Source of the DNA: Pseudarthrobacter naphthalenicus
Lineage (GTDB): Bacteria > Actinomycetota > Actinomycetes > Actinomycetales > Micrococcaceae
Direction of reading: 5' to 3'
Assembly: GCF_029076445.1 (NCBI RefSeq)
Contig: NZ_JARESG010000006.1
Coordinates: 124,001-188,000, forward strand
DNA: 64,000 nt
Made by a program: the position numbers and the translations under genes. Of this stretch, positions 26,192 to 34,745 are shown piece after piece; the stretch's first letter is position 1, and each line of letters starts with the position of its first letter. The notes beneath the pieces are model-generated. The model saw only the letters and a program-made list of their open reading frames with translations, ran no database searches and was not told the DNA's origin.

Positions 26192-27304
26192 ATGACCTCC
26201 ACCCTCACCCCGGTGCGCAGCAAACGCTCAGCCCTCACCAAGGGCCAGCTGCCTTCCTTCGCCCCGTACGCGGTCCTCGCGGCCGCGCTCATCATCGGCG
26301 CCGCAATCCTGGCACTGATCGGTTTCAATGCCTTCGGCTGGGGCGTCGTCTCGGCCATACTCTTCGCTGTCGGCCTGGTGAGCTGGAGTGCCATTGTCGA
26401 AGGGTCCCGCAAGGCCAAGGACAAGCTGGCCACCTGCCTGGTGGTGGGATCCTTCCTGATTGCCATGCTCCCGCTGATCTCCGTCATCTGGACGGTCCTG
26501 GTCAACGGCATCCCCGGCCTGATCTCCCCCGGCTTCCTTACCAGTTCAATGAACGGCGTTACCGGCGTCTATGACAACAAAGCCGTGGAAGACGGCGCGC
26601 CTGTCATCGGCGGCATCTACCACGCGTTGGTGGGCACCGTTCAGATCACCCTCGTCGCAACCCTCATCTCCGTACCAGTGGGTCTGCTGACCGCTGTCTA
26701 TCTGGTGGAGTACGGCAACGACGGCCGCCTGGCCCGCGCCATCACGTTCTTTGTGGACGTTATGACCGGCATCCCGTCCATCGTTGCCGGCCTGTTCGCT
26801 GCTGCCTTCTTCTTCGCGGTGGTGGGGCCGGGAACCAAGACAGGTGCGGTCGCCGCCGTCGCGCTTTCCGTGCTGATGATCCCCGTGGTGGTGCGCTCCA
26901 GCGAGGAAATGCTGAAGATCGTTCCCAACGAACTGCGCGAAGCGGCGTACGCGCTGGGTGTGCGGAAGTGGCGCACCATCGTAAAGGTGGTTATTCCGAC
27001 GGCGATCTCCGGCATCGCGTCCGGCGTCACCCTCGCGATCGCCCGGGTCATTGGTGAGACGGCTCCCATCCTGGTCACCGCCGGGTTCGCCACCAGCATC
27101 AACAACAACGTTTTCGGCGGCTGGATGGCTTCGCTGCCCACGTTTATTTACACGCAGATCCTGAACCCCACGTCACCTGCGAACCCCGGCCCGTCCTCGC
27201 AGCGGGCCTGGGGCGCCGCCCTGGTGCTGATCATCCTGGTGATGATCCTGAACCTGGGTGCCCGCCTGATCGCCAGGATCTTTGCTCCCAAGACGGGCCG
27301 CTGA
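26192..27304 (+). CDS. pstA: phosphate ABC transporter permease PstA
   Basis: 370-residue permease. Three hydrophobic segments at the N-terminus (about 25-125) add to the usual permease core, whose EAA loop reads REAAYALGVRKWRTIVKVVIP. GETAPILVTAG near the end is typical of PstA. The N-terminal extension of about 70 residues is common in actinobacterial PstA. It begins directly at the pstC stop. pstB follows after 80 nt that include an SD. Confidence 0.97.
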   Translation: MTSTLTPVRSKRSALTKGQLPSFAPYAVLAAALIIGAAILALIGFNAFGWGVVSAILFAVGLVSWSAIVEGSRKAKDKLATCLVVGSFLIAMLPLISVIWTVLVNGIPGLISPGFLTSSMNGVTGVYDNKAVEDGAPVIGGIYHALVGTVQITLVATLISVPVGLLTAVYLVEYGNDGRLARAITFFVDVMTGIPSIVAGLFAAAFFFAVVGPGTKTGAVAAVALSVLMIPVVVRSSEEMLKIVPNELREAAYALGVRKWRTIVKVVIPTAISGIASGVTLAIARVIGETAPILVTAGFATSINNNVFGGWMASLPTFIYTQILNPTSPANPGPSSQRAWGAALVLIILVMILNLGARLIARIFAPKTGR

Positions 27305-27384
27305 AAAAGTTTCGGCAGGCCGTTCCGGTCCACGCGACCAAACCCTAGACTTCAATCCGTACCCCCAGTAAGTGAAGGAACACC

Positions 27385-28164
27385 ATGTCTAAGCGCATCG
27401 ACGTCAAAGACCTGAACGTGTACTACGGCGATTTCCTCGCCGTGGAGGATGTCAGCATCGCCATCGAGGCGAAATCCGTGACGGCCTTCATCGGCCCTTC
27501 AGGCTGTGGCAAGTCCACGTTCCTGCGCACCCTGAACCGTATGCATGAGGTGCTTCCCGGCGCCCGCGTTGAAGGTGAAGTCCTGCTGGACGGGGACAAC
27601 CTCTACGGCCCCGGTGTTGACCCCGTCACCGTGCGGTCACAGATCGGCATGGTGTTCCAGCGGCCCAACCCGTTCCCCACCATGTCCATCCGGGACAACG
27701 TGCTGGCGGGCGTGAAGCTGAACAACAAGAAGATCTCCAAGGGTGAGGCCGACGCGCTGGTTGAAAGCTCCTTGCGGGGTGCCAACCTGTGGAACGAGGT
27801 CAAGGACCGGCTGGAAAAGCCAGGTTCCGGCCTGTCCGGCGGCCAGCAGCAGCGTCTCTGCATTGCCCGCGCCATCGCCGTCCAGCCACAGGTGATCCTG
27901 ATGGACGAGCCGTGTTCGGCACTGGACCCCATCTCCACACTGGCCATTGAGGACCTCATCAATGAGCTCAAGGACCAGTACACCGTGGTTATCGTGACCC
28001 ACAACATGCAGCAGGCCGCCCGCGTCTCGGACAAGACGGCGTTCTTCAACATCGCCGGCACCGGGAAGCCGGGCAAGCTGATCGAATACGGGAACACCCA
28101 GAACATCTTCAGCAATCCCACGGTCAAGGCGACCGAAGACTACGTTTCCGGCCGCTTCGGATAA
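27385..28164 (+). CDS. pstB: phosphate ABC transporter ATPase PstB
   Basis: 259-residue ABC ATPase that powers PstCA. Walker [10 protein letters not shown] (about residues 37-45), Q-loop FQRPNPFP, signature LSGGQQQR and Walker [14 protein letters not shown], then the H-loop THNMQQA, are all intact. ATG is preceded by GTGAAGGAACACC, with AAGGA as SD. No phoU follows; instead a repeat and hairpin region separates pstB from a convergent PiT transporter gene with a DUF47 (PhoU-like) partner. Confidence 0.98.
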   Translation: MSKRIDVKDLNVYYGDFLAVEDVSIAIEAKSVTAFIGPSGCGKSTFLRTLNRMHEVLPGARVEGEVLLDGDNLYGPGVDPVTVRSQIGMVFQRPNPFPTMSIRDNVLAGVKLNNKKISKGEADALVESSLRGANLWNEVKDRLEKPGSGLSGGQQQRLCIARAIAVQPQVILMDEPCSALDPISTLAIEDLINELKDQYTVVIVTHNMQQAARVSDKTAFFNIAGTGKPGKLIEYGNTQNIFSNPTVKATEDYVSGRFG

Positions 28165-28170
28165 TCCTCA

Positions 28171-28226
28171 GCCGTTCCCCAAGCTCGCAAGCTCGCTAGG
28201 GGACCCCTACGGCTGTGGGCCCACCC
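28171..28226. repeat. intergenic dispersed repeat, copy 1
   Basis: About 56 bp starting seven nt after the pstB stop. It shares TCGCAAGCTCG (28185-28195) and GTGGGCCCACCC (28215-28226), in the same order and nearly the same spacing, with 49593-49649. GTGGGCCCAC is itself a perfect palindrome. Confidence 0.65.
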
Positions 28227-28237
28227 ACCGGCGCTCC

Positions 28238-28296
28238 ATCGACTGCTCCATCAAGCCCTCCTGACCGCTCAGAAGGGCCCTGTTGGGGCAGTCGAT
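28238..28296. terminator. long hairpin between convergent pstB and PiT genes
   Basis: ATCGACTGCTCC (28238-28249) pairs with GGGGCAGTCGAT (28285-28296) at 11 of 12 positions, the exception being a wobble, and GCCCT/AGGGC pair inside. Position between two 3' ends suggests a bidirectional terminator. Confidence 0.55.
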
Positions 28297-28319
28297 TGTG
28301 GTTTAACCCGGGGCCGGCT

Positions 28320-29336
28320 TCAAACGCCGTTCAGCGGTGACAGGGCCAGGGCGAAGACAAACGCCATGGCGGCGGCCGCCACCGGCGTCAGCACCCACAG
28401 GCCGAGGATCTCCAGGACCAGTTTCCGGTTGGTCACCGCGAAGTGCTGGTTTTCCCCTGCACCCAGGGCGGATGCCGTCACCGTGTGGGTCGTGGAAAGG
28501 GGCCACTGCAACGCGATGGCTCCGACAAGCAGCATGATGGCGCTGAAGGTCTGGGACACCGAACCCCGCAGTGGGTCGATCCGGGTGATCCTGTAACCCA
28601 GGGTGTACGAGATCCGCCAGCCGCCAAAGAGGGTTCCGGCTGCCATCATGATCGCGGACAGCAGCGCCACCCACAGCGGGATGCTGTCGCCGTCGGCATA
28701 ACCGGCGGCCGCAAGGGCCAGCAGGAGGACCGCGCCCACCCGCTGGCCGTCCTGCAGCCCGTGGCCGAACGCGACGGCTCCGGCGGCGATGGCCTGGCTG
28801 CGGCGGAAGCGCTGGTTGATGACGTTGGGCTGGGCGTAGCGGGCGGCCCAGGTTGCGGGGAATACGGCCAGGTACGCGCCCACGTAGGCGACGACGGGGG
28901 AGAGCAGCAGCGGAAGGACCACCTGGAACAGCAGGGACCGGTCAACGCCACCTACGCCCATTCCCCCCACGGCGAGGCTTGCGAGACCTGCCCCGCCCAG
29001 CCCGCCGACCAGGGCATGCGTGGAAGACGCCGGGATACCCCGCCACCACATCAGCAGACCCCACGCGCAGGCGCTCCCTACGCCCGCCAGGAGGATGCTC
29101 AGGCCACTGGTCCCTGCCGGCAGATGAATCCAGGTGTGGCTGATGGCCACCACAACGCTGGCGCTGAGCAGAGCACCTATCAGGTTGAAAAGGGCGGCCA
29201 GGAGGACCGCAACCGTGGGGGTGAGGGCGCGGGTCCGCACGGCAAGCGCTACCGAGGTGGAGACGTCCCTGAAGCCATTGAGGAAGGCGAACGCTGCGGT
29301 CAGCAGGACCACGGCGCCGAAGATCACTGCTGTCAC
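28320..29336 (-). CDS. PiT-family inorganic phosphate transporter
   Basis: 338 residues with about nine to ten hydrophobic helices. The duplicated PiT signature is recognisable but altered: NGFRDVSTSVALAV (canonical NGANDVANSV) near residue 20 and FGHGLQDGQRVG (canonical HGxNDAQ) near residue 190. IPASSTHALVGG and PLSTTHTVTAS are the two serine/threonine-rich re-entrant motifs. PiT proteins are low-affinity phosphate or metal-phosphate symporters. It follows the DUF47 gene with one base between them, forming the usual accessory-transporter pair. It is convergent with pstB. Confidence 0.88.
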   Translation of the reverse strand: MTAVIFGAVVLLTAAFAFLNGFRDVSTSVALAVRTRALTPTVAVLLAALFNLIGALLSASVVVAISHTWIHLPAGTSGLSILLAGVGSACAWGLLMWWRGIPASSTHALVGGLGGAGLASLAVGGMGVGGVDRSLLFQVVLPLLLSPVVAYVGAYLAVFPATWAARYAQPNVINQRFRRSQAIAAGAVAFGHGLQDGQRVGAVLLLALAAAGYADGDSIPLWVALLSAIMMAAGTLFGGWRISYTLGYRITRIDPLRGSVSQTFSAIMLLVGAIALQWPLSTTHTVTASALGAGENQHFAVTNRKLVLEILGLWVLTPVAAAAMAFVFALALSPLNGV

Positions 29337-29337
29337 G

Positions 29338-29955
29338 TCAGGATTCCTTGACGATGATGCTGCCTACCTGGGTGGCGATCCGGCGCATGTCCTTGGTGAC
29401 TTCAACGAGCTGGTTGGCGACATCCCGGTTGCGGGAGTACTGCGCCCACTTCATGTCCTTAATCATGTCCGCCACCCAGACCCGGTGGGTCCGCTCTGCC
29501 CGTTTGGCCAGCCTGAGGATCTCGATCCAGTAGTCTTCGAGGTCATCAAGGTTGTTCAGCCGGCGCATGGCGTCCACGGTGAGCTCGGCCTGCCTACTGA
29601 TGACCTCCAGCTGGTCCGCGGCACGTTTGGGCAACCGGTCCAGCTTGTAGAGGGACACGAGTTCGGCGGCGCCGTCCAACTTTTCGAGGGCCTCGTTCAG
29701 GTAGCGGGACAGCGCGTACATGTCCTCACGGGGGAGCGGGTTCACGAAACTTGTGCGCATGTGGGTCAGGAGGGCGAAGTGCAGCTCGGCCGATTTCGCC
29801 TCGTGGTTGTGCATGTCGTCCACGAGGTTGGCGTGCTCGGAGGCCGGCACTCCCAGGATCTCTGCCATGGTGGCGCTGGCGTGCACTATCTGCTGGGCCA
29901 TTTGGGACAGCAGGACCAGCCCGGCGGGCTCCTGGGGGAAAAGGCGCAGCTTCAC
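29338..29955 (-). CDS. DUF47 (PhoU-like) accessory protein
   Basis: 205-residue all-helical DUF47 protein, related to PhoU and usually encoded beside PiT transporters, where it is thought to regulate or assist phosphate uptake. Visible motifs include HNHEAKSAELHF (metal-binding style ExxxD/H) and LRLAKRAERTHRVWVADMI. No membrane segment is present, so it is cytosolic. ATG start; it is first in a two-gene operon with PiT. Metal coordination is inferred from PhoU structures. Confidence 0.9.
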   Translation of the reverse strand: MKLRLFPQEPAGLVLLSQMAQQIVHASATMAEILGVPASEHANLVDDMHNHEAKSAELHFALLTHMRTSFVNPLPREDMYALSRYLNEALEKLDGAAELVSLYKLDRLPKRAADQLEVISRQAELTVDAMRRLNNLDDLEDYWIEILRLAKRAERTHRVWVADMIKDMKWAQYSRNRDVANQLVEVTKDMRRIATQVGSIIVKES

Positions 29956-30222
29956 GTTGAGTTTCGGTCTCCGGGCGTTGTACTGGGACTGGGGCCGCCC
30001 ACTGTGACTTGACGCAGGCCTGCAACTGGTCTCGAGTCTACCGGGCTGCTGCCTGCGGCCTGTAAACGCGCAAGAAAATGGTGCCGAACCGGATACGCCT
30101 CTCGGCGGTAGGCCGCTCTAGGCGGCTAAATGTTGAAGCCCGGGGGTTTCGCGGCTCGGCACCAGTTTCAGTGTTCTACGTTGCCCGGCCCAAGTCAACA
30201 TTGACAGATCGGGGCCGCTGGT

Positions 30223-30882
30223 TCAGTCGAGTTCGCCCAGCCGCCACGCATTCGCTGCGTGCTCGAGATCCTCGGCGGTCTTGACGAGCTGGTGCGAGTT
30301 GCGCGTGAGCTTGCTGGCATGGGCCTCGTTCCCGTGCTCCGCGCCGTCGGCGAGGGTGGCCTGGCCGAGCGCAACCACGCGGCAGAACGCGGCGGAACGC
30401 TCCAGCGCGACGTCGAACTCGCCGTCGAACGCGCCCGAAAGAATCGCGTCCGCCATGGTCCGCATTTCGTCGGCACCGGGCGGTTCGGCAGCCCCCGCCA
30501 CCACGTGCGAGACCTGTGCCGTGTCCTTGCCCGCGCGGAAGTAAACGGAGATACGCTCCGGGTCCTGCACGGTGGCTGCCCGCAGCGCGTAAAGCCGCCA
30601 CAACGCGCCCGGCAAAGAGCGCGCCGGGCTTTCGGCCCACATCTCCGCGATGGCCTCCAGGCCCTGTTCGTCCGTCAGCTTCACCAGCCGCTCGGTGATG
30701 ACGGGGTCGTCGCTGTCGCGTCCGTGGCGCACCAGTGCCTGGGCGGCAAGGTGGGCGGCCTCGGAGACGCGGGCGGGGTCCGGCCCTCCGGCGAACGGCT
30801 CGAAGTCGATGGGCGCGAACGGCTTGGGCTTATGATGCCGGTTGGCGCCGCCGTACTGACTGGGTCCTGCTTGCTCGCTCAT
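30223..30882 (-). CDS. conserved hypothetical protein
   Basis: 219 residues, soluble. A charged, His/Lys-rich start (ANRHHKPKPFAPIDFEP) is followed by an Ala-rich helical body with LPGALWRLYALRAATVQDPE, VVAGAAEPPGADEM and ADAILSGAFDGEFDVALERSAAF. The pattern looks like a conserved actinobacterial protein, but I cannot assign a family or function. ATG is six nt downstream of TAGCGT (30889-30894), leaderless. The 267 bp between this gene and DUF47 hold a spaced 9-bp inverted repeat (TGGTGCCGA/TCGGCACCA) and no gene. Confidence 0.75.
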   Translation of the reverse strand: MSEQAGPSQYGGANRHHKPKPFAPIDFEPFAGGPDPARVSEAAHLAAQALVRHGRDSDDPVITERLVKLTDEQGLEAIAEMWAESPARSLPGALWRLYALRAATVQDPERISVYFRAGKDTAQVSHVVAGAAEPPGADEMRTMADAILSGAFDGEFDVALERSAAFCRVVALGQATLADGAEHGNEAHASKLTRNSHQLVKTAEDLEHAANAWRLGELD

Positions 30883-31083
30883 GCCCCAACGCTACTCCTG
30901 TGCCGCCGCGGAAATCGAGAGCCCGTCGACGCGGCTGCCCACGGCCGGGACTGCCTGATCCGGCCAAAAAAGGAACGCACGACGGCGGCACGCACCTTTC
31001 GGGTCAAACCGGCTCCGTGGGTGGGGTAGAGTATTTATCGTCCAGAAATGGACTGGGCTGATCGGTTACTTGACGGTCGGCTG

Positions 31084-31156
31084 GGGCCTTTAGCTCAGTT
31101 GGTAGAGCATCGGACTTTTAATCCGTGGGTCGTGGGTTCGATCCCCACAGGGCCCA
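31084..31156 (+). tRNA. tRNA-Lys (UUU)
   Basis: 73 nt. Acceptor stem GGGCCTT/AGGGCCC, D-stem GCTC/GAGC with AGTTGGTA loop, anticodon loop CTTTTAA (anticodon UUU), T-arm GTGGG-TTCGATC-CCCAC, discriminator A. CCA is not encoded. TAGAGT at 31027-31032 may be its -10. Confidence 0.97.
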
Positions 31157-31163
31157 CCCACGT

Positions 31164-31205
31164 AGCAGGCCAGAGGCATCAAGCCCCTGGCCTGCTTCAT
31201 TTTTA
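31164..31205 (+). terminator. tRNA-Lys terminator
   Basis: AGCAGGCCAG/CTGGCCTGCT stem with AGG-CATCAAG-CCC extension, followed by a T-rich tail, starting eight nt after the tRNA. Confidence 0.85.
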
Positions 31206-31227
31206 ACCCGTCGTAGGGCTAAGTGGT

Positions 31228-31476
31228 TCAGCCGATCGACAGCCCGAGGTAGAGCAGTGCGAGGGCCAGCGCGATGTAGGCGAAGAATCCATAGAGGGCG
31301 ATGGAGGCTGCGCTGCCCAGCCGTAGTTTGGGCGGTAGGACCTTGTGTTGGCCGCCCCAGGCCAGTTGGCCAAAGGGGGCGCCCGCAATGAGTGTCAACT
31401 GGAAGGTGGCCAGGACGGCGAGTACTGCCGCGGCCGCAAGCGCACAAATCCGAAGCAACGTTGTCCCCCAATGCAC
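31228..31476 (-). CDS. small integral membrane protein, possibly C-terminally short
   Basis: 82 residues, GTG start. Two hydrophobic helices (about 7-32 and 57-80) flank GAPFGQLAWGGQHKVLPPKLRLGS, a pattern I associate with small actinobacterial membrane proteins of about 130-150 residues. If so, two C-terminal helices are missing here. Function unknown. It lies three bases short of nothing obvious upstream and ends 23 bp before the tRNA terminator. Moderate confidence that it is translated. Confidence 0.55.
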   Translation of the reverse strand: MHWGTTLLRICALAAAAVLAVLATFQLTLIAGAPFGQLAWGGQHKVLPPKLRLGSAASIALYGFFAYIALALALLYLGLSIG

Positions 31477-31487
31477 CGAGCGCTGAC

Positions 31488-32366
31488 CTAGTGTTCGAAG
31501 TGGGTGCGCGGCGCTCCGCCGGGCAGCTTCTCCAGAATCCCCTCTGCCACCTTACGCAGCTTGACGTTCCGGTGGCTTGACGCCTTGGCGATGATTGCAA
31601 TCGCGTCGTCGTAGGAGCACCGGTTCTGGGCCATGATCACTCCGCAGGCGATATCGATGGAGGTCCGGCTTTCAAGCGCTGATTGCAGGTCCGATGCCCT
31701 GATACTGGTGGAGTGCAGTTCCAGGACAAGCCTGAGCCCACGAGCAGCGAGGTCCGCGAAAGCATGGGCCTCGGTGATGATCTGGAGCGGGAACGCCTGG
31801 GCGGCGGGGGAAAAAAAGGCGAGGGCCGCTGTGGCACCCTCGTCCAGCCGGAGCCGCACCCCAAGAACACTGTTGAAGCCGGCGTCCTGAAGCTGCGGCC
31901 GGTAGCGCGACCACCGGAAATCGGACGCGACGTGGTTCATGGCCACGGTGCCGTTACCCGTGATGGCTTCCGTCAGCGGCCCTTCACGCACTTCCTGCTC
32001 CAGCCTGGCCAACCTGGCAGTCAGCTCGCTGGTGCCGGCGGTGGTTGTGGCGCTCTTGGCCCTGTTGAGGAGCGCGGCGCTTTCCACCGGCGAATCCATG
32101 AGCCCGCTCAGGGTGGCGGACGCCGTCCTGGCCAGGATTTCGAGCGAGTCGGACAGCGTCTTGGCCCCGGTGGCCAAATCCGGGATGAATCCCTCGGTGC
32201 CCGCGTGTGCCGGGGCGGCGTTGGTTTGTCCGGTTGGTGGCGGCGATTGGTTGGGAACCGGGGCAGCATGTCCGGCCGTGTGCTGCTGGATCTGGTGGGG
32301 CTGTGCGGGGCGCCTGCCCGCCGGGGCGTGAGAGGCGGAAACCTGGGATGTTGTTGAATACTTCAC
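31488..32366 (-). CDS. GAF-ANTAR transcription antitermination regulator
   Basis: 292 residues. A low-complexity Pro/Ala/Gln-rich N-terminus (about 1-60) precedes a GAF-like sensor domain (about 65-215). A C-terminal ANTAR domain (about 222-280) reads LQSALESRTSIDIACGVIMA, then YDDAIAIIAKAS. ANTAR proteins bind paired RNA hairpins to block termination. Start is GTG at 32366, which overlaps the stop of a 79-codon upstream frame as GTGA, so it may be translationally coupled. No kinase partner or obvious target operon is adjacent. Confidence 0.85.
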   Translation of the reverse strand: MKYSTTSQVSASHAPAGRRPAQPHQIQQHTAGHAAPVPNQSPPPTGQTNAAPAHAGTEGFIPDLATGAKTLSDSLEILARTASATLSGLMDSPVESAALLNRAKSATTTAGTSELTARLARLEQEVREGPLTEAITGNGTVAMNHVASDFRWSRYRPQLQDAGFNSVLGVRLRLDEGATAALAFFSPAAQAFPLQIITEAHAFADLAARGLRLVLELHSTSIRASDLQSALESRTSIDIACGVIMAQNRCSYDDAIAIIAKASSHRNVKLRKVAEGILEKLPGGAPRTHFEH

Positions 32367-32602
32367 GGCCGGCTCCTGCGTTGCCGCCGTGCGGGTGCAC
32401 CGCTCCCCTGGAAGGGGTCAGCGGGCCATCCGTGCATGTGGAGTGTGGTGAACCCGGGTAAGGACGGCCGGAACCCGGCGGTCAGAGGGCCGGCGACGGC
32501 TGGGGGAGAGGCCTTGGTCTCGAAGACCTCCTCGTCGCCGGCCCCGCTTACTTCCCGGCCCTGAAGGTCCGGGAAAACGTGGCTGCAAAGTCCTGTATTC
32601 AT
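32363..32602 (-). CDS. possible small protein coupled to the ANTAR regulator
   Basis: 79 codons from ATG at 32602, ending in a TGA that overlaps the GTG of the ANTAR gene. About three quarters of codons end in G or C, slightly below neighbouring genes. GAGAAGGA sits directly before the ATG, closer than ideal for an SD. The product is Pro/Gly-rich with no recognised domain. It could be a real leader peptide or a chance frame; the GTGA overlap favours a translated unit. Confidence 0.35.
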   Translation of the reverse strand: MNTGLCSHVFPDLQGREVSGAGDEEVFETKASPPAVAGPLTAGFRPSLPGFTTLHMHGWPADPFQGSGAPARRQRRSRP

Positions 32603-32818
32603 TCCTTCTCACACCCCCTAGTGAGACATCCAACCCCGTGCGGTAGCGAGTCTTTGGCTCTAGATCGAAGGTAGTTGGCGCATGGGCGTAGGCAAACGGG
32701 TAATCGGTACTCGAATTTGAGATTAGGTAGTACTTGGCCCTGCAACACCGGCGGCGCCCAATTACCGCAGAACGGCCCGTCCATGACGCAGACAGCAGGA
32801 GGTGGAAAGATAAAGCCC
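32603..32818. other. intergenic region before the HhH-GPD gene
   Basis: Divergent promoter interval. A perfect hairpin TCTCAC/GTGAGA (32607-32612, 32621-32626) with a G-rich loop on the minus strand lies right before the ATG at 32602. 32641-32740 is relatively A/T-rich and may hold the promoter of the repair gene. Confidence 0.45.
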
Positions 32819-33394
32819 ATGGAACTGCACATCACCGGTGACCCTGCTTCTGACCAATTGCTCACGGACGACGCGTTCGCCCTGCTGACCGGGATGCTGC
32901 TGGACCAGCAGGTGACAATGGAATCCGCCTTCGCGGGCCCTGAAAAGATCCGCTCACGCATCGGCTCGATCGAGCCGGCGGCCGTTGCCGCCTACGAGCC
33001 GCAAGCTTTCGTCGAGGTTTTCAAGGAACGGCCGGCGGTACACCGGTTCCCCGGTTCCATGGCGGCCCGGGTCCAGGCCCTCGCTGAGGCTGTCCAGCAC
33101 GACTGGAGCGGTGACGCCACGCAGATTTGGACCAAGGGCGATCCCGACGGCAAGGAAGTGTTGCGCCGCCTGCAGGCCTTGCCCGGTTTCGGGGAGCAGA
33201 AGGCAAAGATCTTTCTCGCCCTCCTCGGCAAGCAATGCGGCCTGAAGGCGCCGGGCTGGCGCGAGGCGGCCGGGCACTACGGCGAGCAGGATTCGTTCCT
33301 TTCGGTCGCAGACATCGTGGACCCGGAGTCCCTTGTAAAAGTGCGGGCCAGCAAGCAGGCAGCGAAGGCAGCGGCAAAAGCTGCCAAGGGCTGA
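32819..33394 (+). CDS. HhH-GPD base-excision DNA repair protein
   Basis: 191 residues of the short actinobacterial HhH-GPD type. The N-terminus MELHITGDPASDQLLTDDAF and LLTGMLLDQQVTMESAF fit this group, and the helix-hairpin-helix reads LQALPGFGEQKAKIFLALLG. The C-terminus is Lys/Ala-rich. It probably removes damaged bases, but the lesion is unknown. ATG at 32819 is chosen from the conserved N-terminus; an in-frame ATG at 32783 would add 12 residues. AGGAGG lies about 15 nt upstream of the chosen start. Confidence 0.85.
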   Translation: MELHITGDPASDQLLTDDAFALLTGMLLDQQVTMESAFAGPEKIRSRIGSIEPAAVAAYEPQAFVEVFKERPAVHRFPGSMAARVQALAEAVQHDWSGDATQIWTKGDPDGKEVLRRLQALPGFGEQKAKIFLALLGKQCGLKAPGWREAAGHYGEQDSFLSVADIVDPESLVKVRASKQAAKAAAKAAKG

Positions 33395-33476
33395 CTGGCG
33401 GCCGTGCTTTGGCCGGGGCTTGGTCCGTACATGCTGGCCGAGCCGAGCGGTGCCGCCTGTTCTGTAGTCTGAGGGG

Positions 33477-34541
33477 GTGAAGCAGGCAGCCGTCATTATC
33501 GGCGCGGGCATCGGTGGCCTCAGCGCAGCGCGGGCGCTCAAACGCCATGGCTGGTCGGTGGTGGTCCTCGAACAGAGCCCCGGACTGCCCGCCTCGGGCA
33601 CCATGCTGGGAATGTGGCCAGCGGCGCTGGAGGCACTGGGGCGCCTCGGGGTCATGGAAGCATCACGCCGGACCGATGGCTGGGCGCACATTGCTGCTGC
33701 AAATACCTCCACCCGGCTGTGGACGCCGTCCGGACGCACGCTCCTCACAGTCCCCGGCGGAGCTGAACTGCATCTGGTCTCCCGGCCGGCCTTGCTCGCC
33801 GCCCTCGCCCAGGACGTGGACATCACCTTCAGTACCCACGTGCTTGAATCCGGACAGATCAGTGACGCCGACCTCGTCGTCGGCGCGGACGGCACCTTCA
33901 GCCGCACCCGGCAGGAAATTTTTGGTGCCCGGTTCGCTGCGCGTCCGCTCGGGGCCGTTGCCTGGCGCGGAACAGTTCAGGCATCGGTCCCGGAATACGG
34001 TGAGACGTGGGCCCCGGGCGCACTGTTTGGCATCACACCGGCAGGCCCCCAAAGCACCAACTGGTACGCCAGCCTTCGCTCCGGCCAGACCTTTGCAGGA
34101 CCCCACCTTCCGCACCTTCAGAGGTACTTCGGTTCCTGGCACCAGGGTGTGCGCCATTTACTGGACCAGATCGACGAGGACACGATTTTGCATCACGGAC
34201 TTTTCGAGACCCCAAAGCTGGCCTCTCTCTTCAGGGGCCGGACAGTACTGGTCGGGGATGCTGCCCACGCCATGGCGCCTTTCCTCGGCCGGGGTGCCTG
34301 CGAAGCCATAATTGACGGGGCAACGCTGGGACAGTGCGTGGCGCTGGCACCGTCTGTCGAAGCGGGCCTCGCCGCGTATAACAAAGCCCGCAGGAAACGA
34401 ACACAACGGCTGGTGCTGTCCTCGCGGCTTATGGGTCAATTCGCCATGCTGGATACCGGCGCAGCTCCGCGGAATGCGGTGATGGCCGCCGCCGGTTCCA
34501 TCGCCCGGATCATCACACCCAAGCCGCCAGGCCGCCCGTGA
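33477..34541 (+). CDS. FAD-dependent monooxygenase
   Basis: 354-residue group A flavoprotein monooxygenase of the salicylate/PHBH type. The Rossmann FAD motif GAGIGGLSAARAL is at residues 8-20, the DG motif is seen in VVGADGTFSR and the GD motif in VLVGDAAHAMAPFLGRGAC. The substrate is unknown, though aromatic compounds are usual. GTG start is six nt downstream of TAGTCT (33465-33470), leaderless. No pathway genes are adjacent, and it stands alone between the HhH-GPD gene and malQ. Confidence 0.9.
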   Translation: MKQAAVIIGAGIGGLSAARALKRHGWSVVVLEQSPGLPASGTMLGMWPAALEALGRLGVMEASRRTDGWAHIAAANTSTRLWTPSGRTLLTVPGGAELHLVSRPALLAALAQDVDITFSTHVLESGQISDADLVVGADGTFSRTRQEIFGARFAARPLGAVAWRGTVQASVPEYGETWAPGALFGITPAGPQSTNWYASLRSGQTFAGPHLPHLQRYFGSWHQGVRHLLDQIDEDTILHHGLFETPKLASLFRGRTVLVGDAAHAMAPFLGRGACEAIIDGATLGQCVALAPSVEAGLAAYNKARRKRTQRLVLSSRLMGQFAMLDTGAAPRNAVMAAAGSIARIITPKPPGRP

Positions 34542-34745
34542 TTTTTGGCGCGGACGGGCCACCAACGCAGGGTTCCCGACGCCGGGAAGCCGTTCGGGTT
34601 CCGGGCTCGGCAAGGACGCTGCCCGGGGTAAGCCGCGTCCTCCTGCAATAATCGGAACCGATAGTTGTCCGGGGCCGAGGAAGCCCCCGGTCAAACAGGA
34701 CGCAATGTAAGTTCAGGCCCATCCCACCAGACGAGGCGGACATCC

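Noticed and set aside
31084..31205. Integration site (att) at tRNA-Lys
   Set aside because: No integrase, no duplicated tRNA 3' end, and ordinary genes on both sides.
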